From assembly GCA_039621445.1 (NCBI GenBank), contig CP154954.1:70188670-70252669 (forward strand): 64,000 bases of DNA. Reading direction: 5' to 3'. The position numbers and the translations under genes were made by a program. Below the pieces are notes generated by a model. The model did no database searches. It was not told the origin of the DNA and was given only the letters and a program-made list of their open reading frames with translations. Positions 32,006-41,603 of this stretch are shown here, one piece after another. Source of the stretch: Euglena gracilis (taxonomy: Eukaryota; Euglenida; Euglenophyceae; Euglenales). How positions within the stretch are numbered: the stretch's first letter is position 1; each line of letters starts with the position of its first letter.

Positions 32006-35000
32006 AAATGTTCAAGGGTTCCCGTTTTGCATTCAAACCCGCCACAGCCCAACCCCCCACCATCAGCCCAGCGACCTCAGGCATTAGACTTATTCGCTGG
32101 CACGGGTTCAGTAGGGAGGCGGTTGGCAGAACGGGGGTATGAAGTTTTGTCAATTGAAAATGCTCCTTGGACGGACTTCCACCCCCACACAGACATTTTG
32201 ACCTGGGACTACAGGCGATACCCGGTTGGATTTTTTGTGGTCATTGCCGCTAGTCCCCCCTGTAATATTTATTCCACGGCTTATAACCCCAGGCCGAGGG
32301 ATTTCTCCCTGGCGGATGCCCTGGTGGAGAAAGCCCTGGAAATTATAAATTATTTTCAGCCAAAGTTGTGGTGGTTGGAGAACCCCCGCACTGGTCTTTT
32401 GCGAAATAGGGAGGTGGTGAAAAACCTGCCCTATATCGACATTGATTATTGTCAGTTTTCAGATTGGGGTTATAAAAAGCCCACACGTTTCTGGTGCTGC
32501 CCTGCCATTTCACAATTACGGTCGGTGTTGTGTGATGGCGAATCGTGTCCTAACCTGGTGATGGGGGACAATGGGCAGCTCCGGCACCGTGAATTGTTGG
32601 GGGGCAGAAAAATGAAGTTTACCCCCCGACAAAAAGGAAGAATACCCCCCCTGGTGATTGATTATCTCCTGAGCGCTGGGGATTTTCTGGGGGGGCAGCC
32701 CAAAGAAATTTCCCAAAATTCCCTGGATTTTGAGGAATGGGAAATTCCAGACCGTTGTTGTCATTTGGCCAACACCTTGAAGGTTAATCAGGTGTTGCCC
32801 ATTGAAAACGAGCTGCAACTTTTGATGCTATTACAGACGTATCTCCCTAACGGAGATACCAAGCAGCTCAAAGTTTTGGTGGACACGGGAGCCCAGGTGA
32901 ACCTGGTCAAAAGGTCCATCATTCCAAAACATTTGGCCAGGTCACCGCGAATGCCTATTCGGCTGGTGGCTGCCAATGGCCAATGTGTTTTGGGGGGCGA
33001 CCAGTGTATTAAGTTGGAGTTGGGTTTTCAACGCAGGGGTACGGGGCAGGGGGGCACCCAGGCCTTGTACCTCGAAGGGGAATTCTACCTCGCGGATATT
33101 GAGGTAGATGCTATATTATCATTTCCATGGTTAGCCGAACATGGTTTGGGTGTGTTCCCACACCATAAGGCTTTGGTTTTTGACAACCCTAATCTGACTT
33201 TCTTGTACGGGTGGGATACAAGAAATCAGAAAAGGAAATCCCATAAGGGGAAGAAAAAACACAATTCACCAAAAAGAATTGGGGTTGTGGTTTCTGACTT
33301 CGGAGAATCCCCTGAAAACGCACCAACCACGGAGTCCCTTGAAAATGAAAAGGTGTGGTTGGACCTGCAAAAAATGAATTTGCACCTACCCTTGCAAGGC
33401 TTTGATATGCAACCAAAATTCCTTGGCAAGAAGGAATTGCATACCATAGCCAAGCATCTCACCGAATCGCCAGCCGAGGACAAGGCAGTGAATGCCATAA
33501 TCCAGGCTCGCGACTCGGGTGAGAAGGAGGACCCCAGGGTGGTAGCATTTCGGGATAAAATTTTTCAGGATTTTGAAGGGGAGGTCTTGGGTACGGAGGT
33601 ACCCCCTGACCCTCCCGTACGGGGACCTTATGGGTACGCCCAGATTCCTCTGAAGGAGGGGGCTGTACCCACAAGGCAAAAACCCTTTGTCTTACACGGT
33701 GAAAGGTTTGAAGCTCACAAAAAGGTCACACAGGAATGGTGGGACCGGAAATTTGTTGAGCGTTTGCCCAAGGGAACAGTTTCGGAATGGCTGTCCGTAA
33801 CATTTGTAGTGCCGAAAAAAGGAGGTGAATGGAGGGGAGTGGTAGACATGCGGGGGCCTAACAGTCAAACTAGGCGTGTGTCCTACCCCCTTCCCGTAAT
33901 TGAAGACCTCCTGGTAAAACAAGGTGGAAACATGATGTTTTCCATCTTGGATTTACGGCAGGCTTTCCACCAACAGCCGTTGGACCCGGAAAGCCGGCCC
34001 ATCACATGTTGCAGTACCCCCCTCGGTCTTTTTCAGTGGAGGGTTAATGTGATGGGTCTAACAAACGCAAGCCAGCAGTTTCAGCAAATGATGGAGGATC
34101 GCCTCTTCCCGGTGGGGGACGTGGCTGATCCTTACATCGACGACATTTTGATTGGAACTCGAGTGGGTCCTGGTGAGGATTTACTCGCAGCACACGACAA
34201 GGATTTGCGAAGAGTCCTTGAAGTTTTACGAAAAGACAGATTTGTAGCCGACAAAAGAAAATGCCGTCTTTTCGTAAAAGAAGTTGAGTTTTGTGGCCAT
34301 GTTCTGGGTGGTGGGGTGAGAAAACCATCCCCTGGAAAGCTAATGGCCATTGAAAAATGGGAGCTACCCCAAACAATCACGGGTTTACGTGCTTTTCTGG
34401 GGTTCACAAATTATTACAGCTCCTATGTGAAGGATTACGCCCACATTGTCGCTTGCCTTCAGGATAAGCTCAAAGTTTCTCGAGTGGACGGCAAGAAGGG
34501 TTCCAAGAAAAGGATTTCTTGGGAACCATCCGACATTGAGGCATTTGAAAAAATTAAATCACTGTTGTGCAGTGAATTAATTTTGCAACACGTTAAGCCA
34601 GACAAACCATTTGTTTTAAGAGTGGATGCCAGCCAGTATGCGGTTGGTGCCACCCTTGAACAATTGGTTGGGGAGGATAGGGCTCCTACTCCAGAAGACG
34701 TACGGGCCAAGCGTACTGTGCCTGTCGCCTTCATGAGTAGGAAGCTAACGGGCAGCCAAAGAAACTGGGTACCTAGGGAACAGGAGACTTATGCCATAAT
34801 CCTAGCCTTACAAAAGTGGGAATCATGGATTGGGCTGCAGCCCGTCCTGGTTCTCACGGACCACAAGGCTCTAGAATCTTGGGCTAGAGAGGTTCTAGAT
34901 ACACCAAGTGGTCCCATTGGGAGAAGGGCTAGGTGGCATCAGATTTTATCAAAATTTGACCTATCGGTTGGGTATATCCCGGGGCGGGAGAATACTATAG

Positions 35001-35695
35001 CCGATTTGTTGTCAAGATGGGCTTACCCGGCCTCCCAAGCCTTGAAGGACGTTTCAAGGCATGGGTCAGCCCTTGACACCGAGGAAATGAGGGAAATCAT
35101 TCAAACAGAAAAAATGGAGGAAGCCGAATGTATGTGGCTACGGTTGGTGGACCAACCAACCACAGCCAACACATACATTCGTGGAGTCACCACACGGGGT
35201 GGTGCTACCACGGGGTCCGGGGACGCGGGTGGACGGTGCACACGACCGGGGGATAGGAAGTCAGAACCACTTGGAGGAACAAAACCCCAGGGTTTGGGTT
35301 CAACCTCCACCCCCAAGGGAGAAAAAGGAAAACATGTTTCATTCTCAACTCGGGTTGACGAGTTTGGGAATGAGACAAGTCTTGTGGAGGAGGTCCAAGA
35401 GCCAAGGGGGGAGCATTTTCCATTGACACCCACTTCTATACCAGCTTCGCCAACAATGCCAACCCCTGAACCTGCTGCTGCTGCGGCTACCACTGAGGTA
35501 CCTGGGGCAGGGTCAGACCGAGAATCACCTGTGTTGTCTTCAGGTGGTTTGAGTGGTGAGGGGGGGGAAGCCACTTCTACAACCGATTCCTCACCCATCC
35601 CCCCTGGTTCTGTGTGGGATTTATCGTGGAAGGAGGAATATTTAAAATGTCCCCGTTTTTCACCTTCAGGCCAATTTTTCAGTCAGGCCCTTTGA
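32006..35695 (+). CDS. pol: Element B C5-cytosine methyltransferase, protease, RT and RNase H polyprotein
   Basis: The frame is open from just after TGA 32003 in the same phase as Gag; no ATG marks a start, so numbering here begins at codon 32027. Residues 20-225 form a C5-cytosine methyltransferase: motif I LDLFAGTGSVG (20-30), motif IV SPPC with nucleophile Cys79, motif VI ENP with Glu118, YKKPTRFW near 150, and RIPPLVIDYLL at the end resembling motifs IX/X. All key residues are present. The retropepsin is LVDTGAQVN with Asp286. The reverse transcriptase has VVPKKGGEWRGVVDMR, LDLRQAFHQQP and YIDDILIG (703-706). RNase H has Asp867 (RVDASQ), QETYAI, LTDHKA and IADLLSRW, with four carboxylates intact. 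A Pro/Thr/Gly-rich linker follows, and the frame ends at TGA 35693 at the start of the integrase. Confidence 0.92.
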   Translation, partial: KCSRVPVLHSNPPQPNPPPSAQRPQALDLFAGTGSVGRRLAERGYEVLSIENAPWTDFHPHTDILTWDYRRYPVGFFVVIAASPPCNIYSTAYNPRPRDFSLADALVEKALEIINYFQPKLWWLENPRTGLLRNREVVKNLPYIDIDYCQFSDWGYKKPTRFWCCPAISQLRSVLCDGESCPNLVMGDNGQLRHRELLGGRKMKFTPRQKGRIPPLVIDYLLSAGDFLGGQPKEISQNSLDFEEWEIPDRCCHLANTLKVNQVLPIENELQLLMLLQTYLPNGDTKQLKVLVDTGAQVNLVKRSIIPKHLARSPRMPIRLVAANGQCVLGGDQCIKLELGFQRRGTGQGGTQALYLEGEFYLADIEVDAILSFPWLAEHGLGVFPHHKALVFDNPNLTFLYGWDTRNQKRKSHKGKKKHNSPKRIGVVVSDFGESPENAPTTESLENEKVWLDLQKMNLHLPLQGFDMQPKFLGKKELHTIAKHLTESPAEDKAVNAIIQARDSGEKEDPRVVAFRDKIFQDFEGEVLGTEVPPDPPVRGPYGYAQIPLKEGAVPTRQKPFVLHGERFEAHKKVTQEWWDRKFVERLPKGTVSEWLSVTFVVPKKGGEWRGVVDMRGPNSQTRRVSYPLPVIEDLLVKQGGNMMFSILDLRQAFHQQPLDPESRPITCCSTPLGLFQWRVNVMGLTNASQQFQQMMEDRLFPVGDVADPYIDDILIGTRVGPGEDLLAAHDKDLRRVLEVLRKDRFVADKRKCRLFVKEVEFCGHVLGGGVRKPSPGKLMAIEKWELPQTITGLRAFLGFTNYYSSYVKDYAHIVACLQDKLKVSRVDGKKGSKKRISWEPSDIEAFEKIKSLLCSELILQHVKPDKPFVLRVDASQYAVGATLEQLVGEDRAPTPEDVRAKRTVPVAFMSRKLTGSQRNWVPREQETYAIILALQKWESWIGLQPVLVLTDHKALESWAREVLDTPSGPIGRRARWHQILSKFDLSVGYIPGRENTIADLLSRWAYPASQALKDVSRHGSALDTEEMREIIQTEKMEEAECMWLRLVDQPTTANTYIRGVTTRGGATTGSGDAGGRCTRPGDRKSEPLGGTKPQGLGSTSTPKGEKGKHVSFSTRVDEFGNETSLVEEVQEPRGEHFPLTPTSIPASPTMPTPEPAAAAATTEVPGAGSDRESPVLSSGGLSGEGGEATSTTDSSPIPPGSVWDLSWKEEYLKCPRFSPSGQFFSQAL

Positions 35696-37036
35696 TCAAG
35701 CCTCACAATGAAATCAAGGGCGTGAAAAGGAGAAGGTTTGTGGTGATTAAGGATTTTTCACTCAGCAGAGCCGGATCACCACTCAAAATGGGCATGGGGA
35801 TGAGTATTCCTAATGTTGTGGGTTCAGTCTTGGGGCGATGACCTATTTACGGGAGCCATTAAGTGTTATGGAGCATGTCCCTTTTACGACCCAGTCGGTT
35901 CGATCATGGCCGTGTGCCATCTTGGGTTTAGTGGAAACACCATCAGCCGAATGTATTCGGTGGCGACATGAGCATGCCTCTCGTGGAGTGGGAAGGCTTA
36001 CGACTCCATGCTTGTGTGTGTGGATCGTCACTCCGGTTGGATAGTGGCGATCCCCCACCTAGCAAAAGGATTTACGGGAGCCAAGGCAGCCAAGCAAATG
36101 CTGTTGCATGCTTGGCGACCTTTTGGCGTCCCTTCCATTATTACTTCCGATCTGGGCTCACACTTTGTCTCCGGTTGGTGGCAGACAATGTGTGCCTTGA
36201 TGGGAATTAGGCAAGCCTACTCCCAGGCCTACCATCACCAGGCGAATGGTAGGGCGGAGAGGGCTGGCCAACAAATAATGGAACGGCTCAAAAAAATTCA
36301 GGTTGAGGACAAGTTGAATTGGGTTGAAGCCCTCCCCCAAGCACTAGACCGTATCCATGATACGCCGGGGGAGAGTGGCCTTAGCCCATTTCAAACCTTG
36401 TTCGGTCGACACCGTTCATTGGGTGGTTTACCTTATGAACCGTTAAGGGATTGTGAAGATGCCAGATCATTTTTCTCTCGGCAAAGAGAAATTGATTTGG
36501 TAGTGGCTGGCAAAATGAATAATTTGCATGCCAAGCAATGTGCTCGGGCCAACCGTGGTTTAGACGGTTGGGAGCCATTGGGGGTGGGGAATCTGGTGTG
36601 GTACCTGAGACCCCCCGATTGTGGCACAAAATTGGATTCCCGTTGGTTGGGCCCTTGCAAGGTTACCGCAAGGGAGGGAATTCATTCCTACCTAATTGAG
36701 GTCAAACCGGGCCATATTATGAAGGCCCATCGGAAGGCTTTGAAGGTATATGTGGAGGACCCCACATCCGATAAGCCTATCCCCCTGTTTTTCCACCGGC
36801 GGACGGTACCTGAGGCGGAAGGTGCCCCAGATACCTGGTTAGTGGATAAAATCCTAAACCACAAATTCGTTAAGGGAAAAATGTTTTTCTTAACGAAGTG
36901 GCAAGGGTTTGAGGAGGCGAATTGGGAACCGGTGGAACATTTTTTCCAGGAGTACAATAGCGACGTAATAGCGTATGGCCTGGGAAAAGGGTTGCCGTTG
37001 GATGTCTCTAAGGATTTAAAGGCAACGGCAACCTGA
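35696..37036 (+). pseudogene. pol: Element B integrase and chromodomain
   Basis: The N-terminal zinc module and first catalytic Asp region (35696-36007) are broken by frameshifts. Pieces matching element A are seen in different frames, such as ADMSMPLVEWEG and GKAYDSMLVCVDRHSGW. From 36008 the frame is open: the second catalytic Asp is in SDLGSHF (residue 48) and the Glu in NGRAERAG (residue 84), with DD35E spacing. A GPC-type C-terminal module follows (WLGPCKVTAREGIHSYLIEV). The chromodomain at about residues 274-315 (TWLVDKILNHKFVKG, FFLTKWQGFEEANWEP) is complete. Chromodomains of chromoviruses are known to tether integration to methylated-histone chromatin. This open part is in the same phase as RT, so the intervening shifts cancel. 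Confidence 0.85.
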
Positions 37037-38787
37037 AAAAGGGGGAAAAGGAATGGTGAAAAGTGCCTGAAGTGGTTGCCTGGGGAGGGGGAGGTCCCAC
37101 CTTATGCCCCTTCACAGATGCAGGTGGACACCATCACAGGGCTGAGACCCTGGGGAAAAATGACGGGAGTTTCCTCGTCATTGGTTTCATTTTTTATTTC
37201 TCCTCTGAAATCTTCAAACACCACCACACCCTGGTTTGGGTGAGAATGGTGTGGGCAATCGAGGATATTTCATTGCCCCGTTGATTTTTCTGTCATTTTC
37301 CATTGAACTCCCGTGAAAGGATTTGAAGGGTGAATGAAAGATTCTCGTGGCTAGGCGGAAACTAGCCCGGGATCTTATTTTTTTGCACGGGTGGGTGATT
37401 TCCAATCAAAGGATCCCACCCTGGAACGGGAAGGGAGATTGTCAACAACAACAAAAGCGAAACGTTGAATGAGTGCATGATTGCCACCCGTTTTGTTTAT
37501 GTTGTTGTGGGTGGATTCCGGTTTGGAAGTTTCACCAAAATTTCTTAAAGAGGACAAACCACCGGAAGCACAACCGTGGGTTTGTTCTCTTGACAACCTT
37601 CTCCAAGTATTGGAGGGGGGGGTAATTGGCAATGTGGATTTGAGATTGCCCTGTCGGTTTGGCTGGGCTAAGCCATATTGCCAAATTTTCAAGTGGGGGA
37701 AGGAACCCCCCCATAACGGTGTGCATGGTTTGCCACCACACTAAGGGGAGGCAAACCGGCACCCAAGGAAGACGCCGAAGCTCAACACCCCGAACTTCGA
37801 CGAGGCGTTTGGCTCTGGCAATCATCACTATCCGTTTCGTTCACCTACTCAGGACGGATTATCAATTTGAAGTCTGGGACTCTGAATTGGATGAATTGAA
37901 GACGGAGTTCAAACTATTTCAAGGAGTGGCTTTCTGGTATCTGTGTACGAGGAACACGTGGAGTGAACGCGTGGAGATGACAATTTAACCGTTTTACCCA
38001 TGCCACTCGCTTGCCTGACCTCGTCACCACACACTTATTGTTTGCATCGAAAGAGGAATCTGTGATTTTTCATTTCTCCCCTCTCACGGGTCGGTGGCAC
38101 TCGTGGGGGGATCCCTTTCTCCAATCGGTTTGATTGGGTATTTTATCATACCCCCACCTTTGGGCAAGTGAGGCCCGAAACCCCGGTCGGCTTGATCGGG
38201 GGGGGGGGGGCTATGTCATTTCTTCCAAAAAAAGTAGTGAATTGTCTTCTTCAACCTCCCCGCCCGGGGGGGGGGCAAGGCAAGCCCTCGCTTTGCCTGG
38301 GGGGGGGGCGGTTGCCCAAGGCTTTCCCCTCGGGGGGGGGGCAAGGCAAGCCCTCCCTTTGCCCGGGGGGGGGGGGTTGCCCAAAGCTTTCCCCCGGGGG
38401 GGGCAATCATTTCCCCAATGCCTTCCCCTCGGGGGGGGGGGGGCTGATTTTCATCTATCACCGAAATGATTTTTGGTGATAATGGACCCTCCATCCCCTT
38501 CACGGTTGGGAATACCGTGGGGGGGGGGCTGATTTTTATCCATTCAAGAAAGTATTTTTTTGTGGTGTTGGACCCCCATTTCCTTTCACGGTGGTGAGAA
38601 CCGTGGGGGGGGGCTCGGTGTGGTGGAATGGGATCTATGGGTTATAGATTCCTCCATGCCGTTACGCCACTTATTCACATTGCCGAACAATGTTGTCGCA
38701 ATTGCGTTGCAAAAATTCAAAGTGTCTTTCATTCCCATCCCAAGGAAAGCGAGAAGGAGGGGGGGTGAAACCCCCGACTTTCGTCGC
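37037..38787 (+). other. Element B 3' untranslated region
   Basis: 1.75 kb without a recognised gene. A frame near 37659-37988 contains CMVCHH and a Trp-rich end, but I do not recognise it. 38260-38440 has repeated blocks with CAAGGCAAGCCCTC and TTGCCCAA(A/G)GCTTTCCCC separated by long G-runs. 38440-38620 has two imperfect copies of about 85 bp starting GGGCTGATTTT and ending ACCGTGGGGG. Confidence 0.6.
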
Positions 38788-38798
38788 AAGGGGGGGAG
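38788..38798 (+). promoter_or_regulatory. Element B polypurine tract
   Basis: AAGGGGGGGAG lies immediately 5' of the 3' LTR (TGACGACC), as in element A. Confidence 0.8.
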
Positions 38799-39889
38799 TG
38801 ACGACCTTTTGAGGTCGACCGCCGGGCGGCGGAGGTTTTCCTTTTTAGAAGGCCTTTTTTAAGGGCGGTTTAGCTCTAATTTTAAGGCTTTCTAAAGATT
38901 TCCATTAAAATTCCCTCTCCTAGGGCGCCCATGGTTTGGTTGTGCAAGGAGAGAGATTGAGTGATGCTAGGTATTCCCAAAGGGTAATTTTGGGTTTATT
39001 TAGCATGTTTTAAGCTTTTTATGCATTCTTTCTTTTGGTTTTAAGGGAAAATGTTGGATTTGGTGAGAGCGCTTGCAAGCGCTTGGAACAGAATTTTAAG
39101 AGATTGGCGCCTGAGTTCCTGGAGTTTTTGCAGGGGTTTGCAAAGCTCAATAATGATGGAATTCAGCATAATTTATCAAAATCAAGGGGGGAAACCTTGA
39201 TTTTGACCTGGGTTGGTTGATTTTGATGCAATGGGCTAGGATTTGGGTTTTGAGAGCGCTTAGGAATCAGCGCACTCAATCCTAAATTTAACTGCCCATC
39301 AAGGGCATCAAAATCACTTTTTCTTCACAGGGTTTTCCTCTTTGCCTTTTACACCATTGTACTTGTTGTGGCAAATACATCCAATTACAATCAAGAATTG
39401 AGTTTGGAATTTCAATTGCAATGGAAGATCAACAAAATCAATCATTTGAAGAAGGAGAGGTTTGTCTTCCCCCCACCTCATCTGTGGGAAAAGGGGCAGG
39501 GGGGTGGGACTCTTCAACTCAGGCAACCACTGGCCAAATTTCACCCCAAAACCCCCTTTTTGACCCAGAAACTGTGAGAAATGACACCCAGGGGGGGGTG
39601 TTGGCTCTCACTGGTTCAGCTGAGCAGGGAGGGGTTGAAACCCCAAAGGCACCCCCCTTGGAGATCCCAGTGACACCCCCCTCAGGGGTCGGGGAGGGTC
39701 CACTGGGAGGTTCCTCCTTGGAAATGATGGCCCAGTTTCGGCCACAGGGGGGGCCAGAATGGGAAAAAATTTCCGACACAAGTCGGCTCGAGGAGCCAAA
39801 AAACGATCCTACGCCGGAAACTGGCCCGGGGCGGGGGTTTCCGCTTCACCCCAGTGCTGCCGGGGGACATGGCAGCACGGGTGTGAAAC
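38799..39889 (+). repeat. Element B 3' LTR
   Basis: 1091 bp, ending GTGTGAAAC at the DIRS insertion point; the terminal A is displaced to 44472. It contains the Gag start codon (39421) and an open Gag-like frame that would run into the DIRS element. Confidence 0.9.
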
Positions 39890-41603
39890 TCGGACTCCCA
39901 CGACAGAGGAAGGGGGAGGAAGGGACCAAGAGGGCGAAGCACAAGAAGATGGTGAGGTCCTGCTCTCCTTGCCGGCTGTTCTGTTCTGGTGTGTTTGTGC
40001 GTGCGCGGGGGGTGCTTCTTACTGCGCCTTTGTTGCCGGAGTTGGCGATGATGAGGCCTCCTCCGACACCTTGGCGAAGCTGAACCGTCGTGGCCCCGCC
40101 CCCCCCCCTCTCCCAGGGTCGCTTGGTGGGGCCCCCCCCCCCTGATGGGGATGGTGGTCTCTTTCTGGTGTGTTTCTGGGTGGGTGGTTGGGGCTGCTTG
40201 GTCGGGGGTCCCCTTTCTGGTTTGGATGTCTTTCTTTTTCTGCTGATTTTTTGGGTGGGAGGGTTGGGCTCACCATCTTCTTGTGCTTCGCCCTCTTGGT
40301 CCCTTCCTCCCCCTTCCTCTGTCGTGGGAGTCCGAGACCATTCGGGCTCCGCACTGCGAGATGGTGAGGTACTGTGCACCCCCCTTTGGGCCATAATATT
40401 TTGAATTTTTGAAACGACCCCAAGTCGCAAATAATGGGCTTGGAATGCCCCAAAATTTTTCCACTGACCCAATTGCTGGACTTCTTCCACTTGCAAACCA
40501 GCATTTTTCCACCATAAAACCCCAGCCCCTCTGGTGCTGTGGGGTTTCCAGTGGGTGGTGTCCACCCCCCCCTCCTGCAGAATTTCTTTGGTGAGGGAAT
40601 TCACCCTTTCTGATGTCAAAGGTCTTTTGCCATCCAAAGACCATAACAAATTATTTTTGTGTCCAACCATGTGGGCTGTCCTTTCCACATACTCTTTCAA
40701 CAAATGCCAAGGGCTGATGAGGGGGGTGTGTGGCAAAATCAAAACCTCCTCCCATCTTGGGAATTGCCATCCTTTCCTTTGCAATAAAATGAAAATTTTT
40801 TCTCCCACAAAACTGATTTTCCGCTGTGTCCTGGCTAAATCAACCCCCCTGTGGAGGGCCAACAGCCTCCAACAGATGATGAGCCTGTTTCTGAGCTCTT
40901 TCACAGATAGGTCAGAGTGGGGTTTGGATTTCCTGATGATGTTGTCTAGGAAATCAGTGGGGTCCCAAAAATGGGCATACTTGCAGACATTGGAATTCCA
41001 TTTCCTCTTCAATGGAGACAAAAGAGGGGAAAACCTCAATGACCCAAACCCAGGGAGTAATAAAACTGCTGCATATGCATTTCGTGCAGTGTTGAGGCTG
41101 TGGGTGGCAAGATCCAGGATGGCTTCAGCCATCTTATGGACTGTGCAGTCCTGCAGGGGCACCCCTTTGTGCAACAATTGGCCCATCAAGGCCCTGAATG
41201 CTGAATCATATCTTTTGACATTTCCCAGATTTTTTATGTAAGTGTCGATACTGGACATCGAAACTTCCTGGGATTGTAATATTTGCCTGACACAATCAAG
41301 CAGGCCAAATTCCACCTTGGGGGGGGCATCTCCTCCCCCCAGCAGTTGGTGAACAGGCCCCATTGGGGGGGTACCAACAAAACCTTGCTGCCTGGCTGCC
41401 TGATTGACATTAATTGGCGCCACCATGATGTCGAAGCCCAGTGGGGTACAATCAACAGACAACTCAGGTCTGGGGTTAGCATCAATCTCTGAACCCACTG
41501 GGGGATGATGCTCCAGGGGGGGTTGGCATAAACTGGGGGGAGACCCTTTAAATCTGCCTTCAAAGCATCCACCAACAAAGCCCCTTGGTGGGGGTATCGA
41601 CAA
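39890..41603 (-). CDS. DIRS tyrosine recombinase
   Basis: Integrates the circular retrotransposon DNA in place of a DDE integrase. A frame of 585 codons from ATG 41603 runs past the element end into the LTR of B (stop at 39846). Catalytic residues as in DIRS recombinases: Arg252 (LHRGVDLAR), His355 and Arg358 (HSTRGAG), Trp381 in the second His position (GQWKNFGAF), and Tyr391 (HYLRLG). Residues about 1-100 are Pro/Gly-rich, and the part after about 410 is low-complexity and coincides with the internal complementary region and left terminal repeat. It overlaps the 3' end of the RT frame by about 370 bp, the usual DIRS arrangement. Confidence 0.9.
39947..40045. repeat. DIRS left inverted terminal repeat
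   Basis: About 100 bp beginning AGATGGTGAGGTCCTGCTC, present in reverse complement at about 44350-44450. The two arms diverge after GTTGCCGGAGTTGGC. The outer 57 bp (39890-39946) have no partner at the right end but are copied in the internal complementary region. Confidence 0.88.
40269..40370. repeat. DIRS internal complementary region
   Basis: 40269-40335 is the reverse complement of the extreme left end (39890-39956), and 40336-40370 is the reverse complement of the extreme right end (44437-44471). The two are fused as they would be at the circular junction (GGTC|TCGG). In DIRS elements this region templates closure of the circular DNA intermediate; it also defines the exact element ends here. 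It lies within the recombinase frame. Confidence 0.9.

Larger units (their letters stand above)
26995..39889 (+). mobile_element. Ty3/Gypsy chromovirus-type element B
   Basis: A complete element of 12.9 kb inserted in repeat R with a 4-bp target duplication CTGC (26991-26994 and 44473-44476). The order is 5' LTR, primer-binding site, Gag with coiled coils and zinc knuckle, C5-cytosine methyltransferase, retropepsin, RT, RNase H, integrase, chromodomain, 3' untranslated region, polypurine tract and 3' LTR. The last base of its 3' LTR is at 44472, because a DIRS element is inserted one base before the LTR end. The LTRs are over 99% identical, so insertion is recent. Lesions: stop codons at 31802 and 32003 between Gag and Pol, and frameshifts in the integrase N-terminus (35693-36008). 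Confidence 0.92.

Noticed and set aside
39421-40083. Second Gag gene of a tandem element B
   Set aside because: It is the LTR-encoded start of Gag in the 3' LTR, reading by chance into the DIRS left end.
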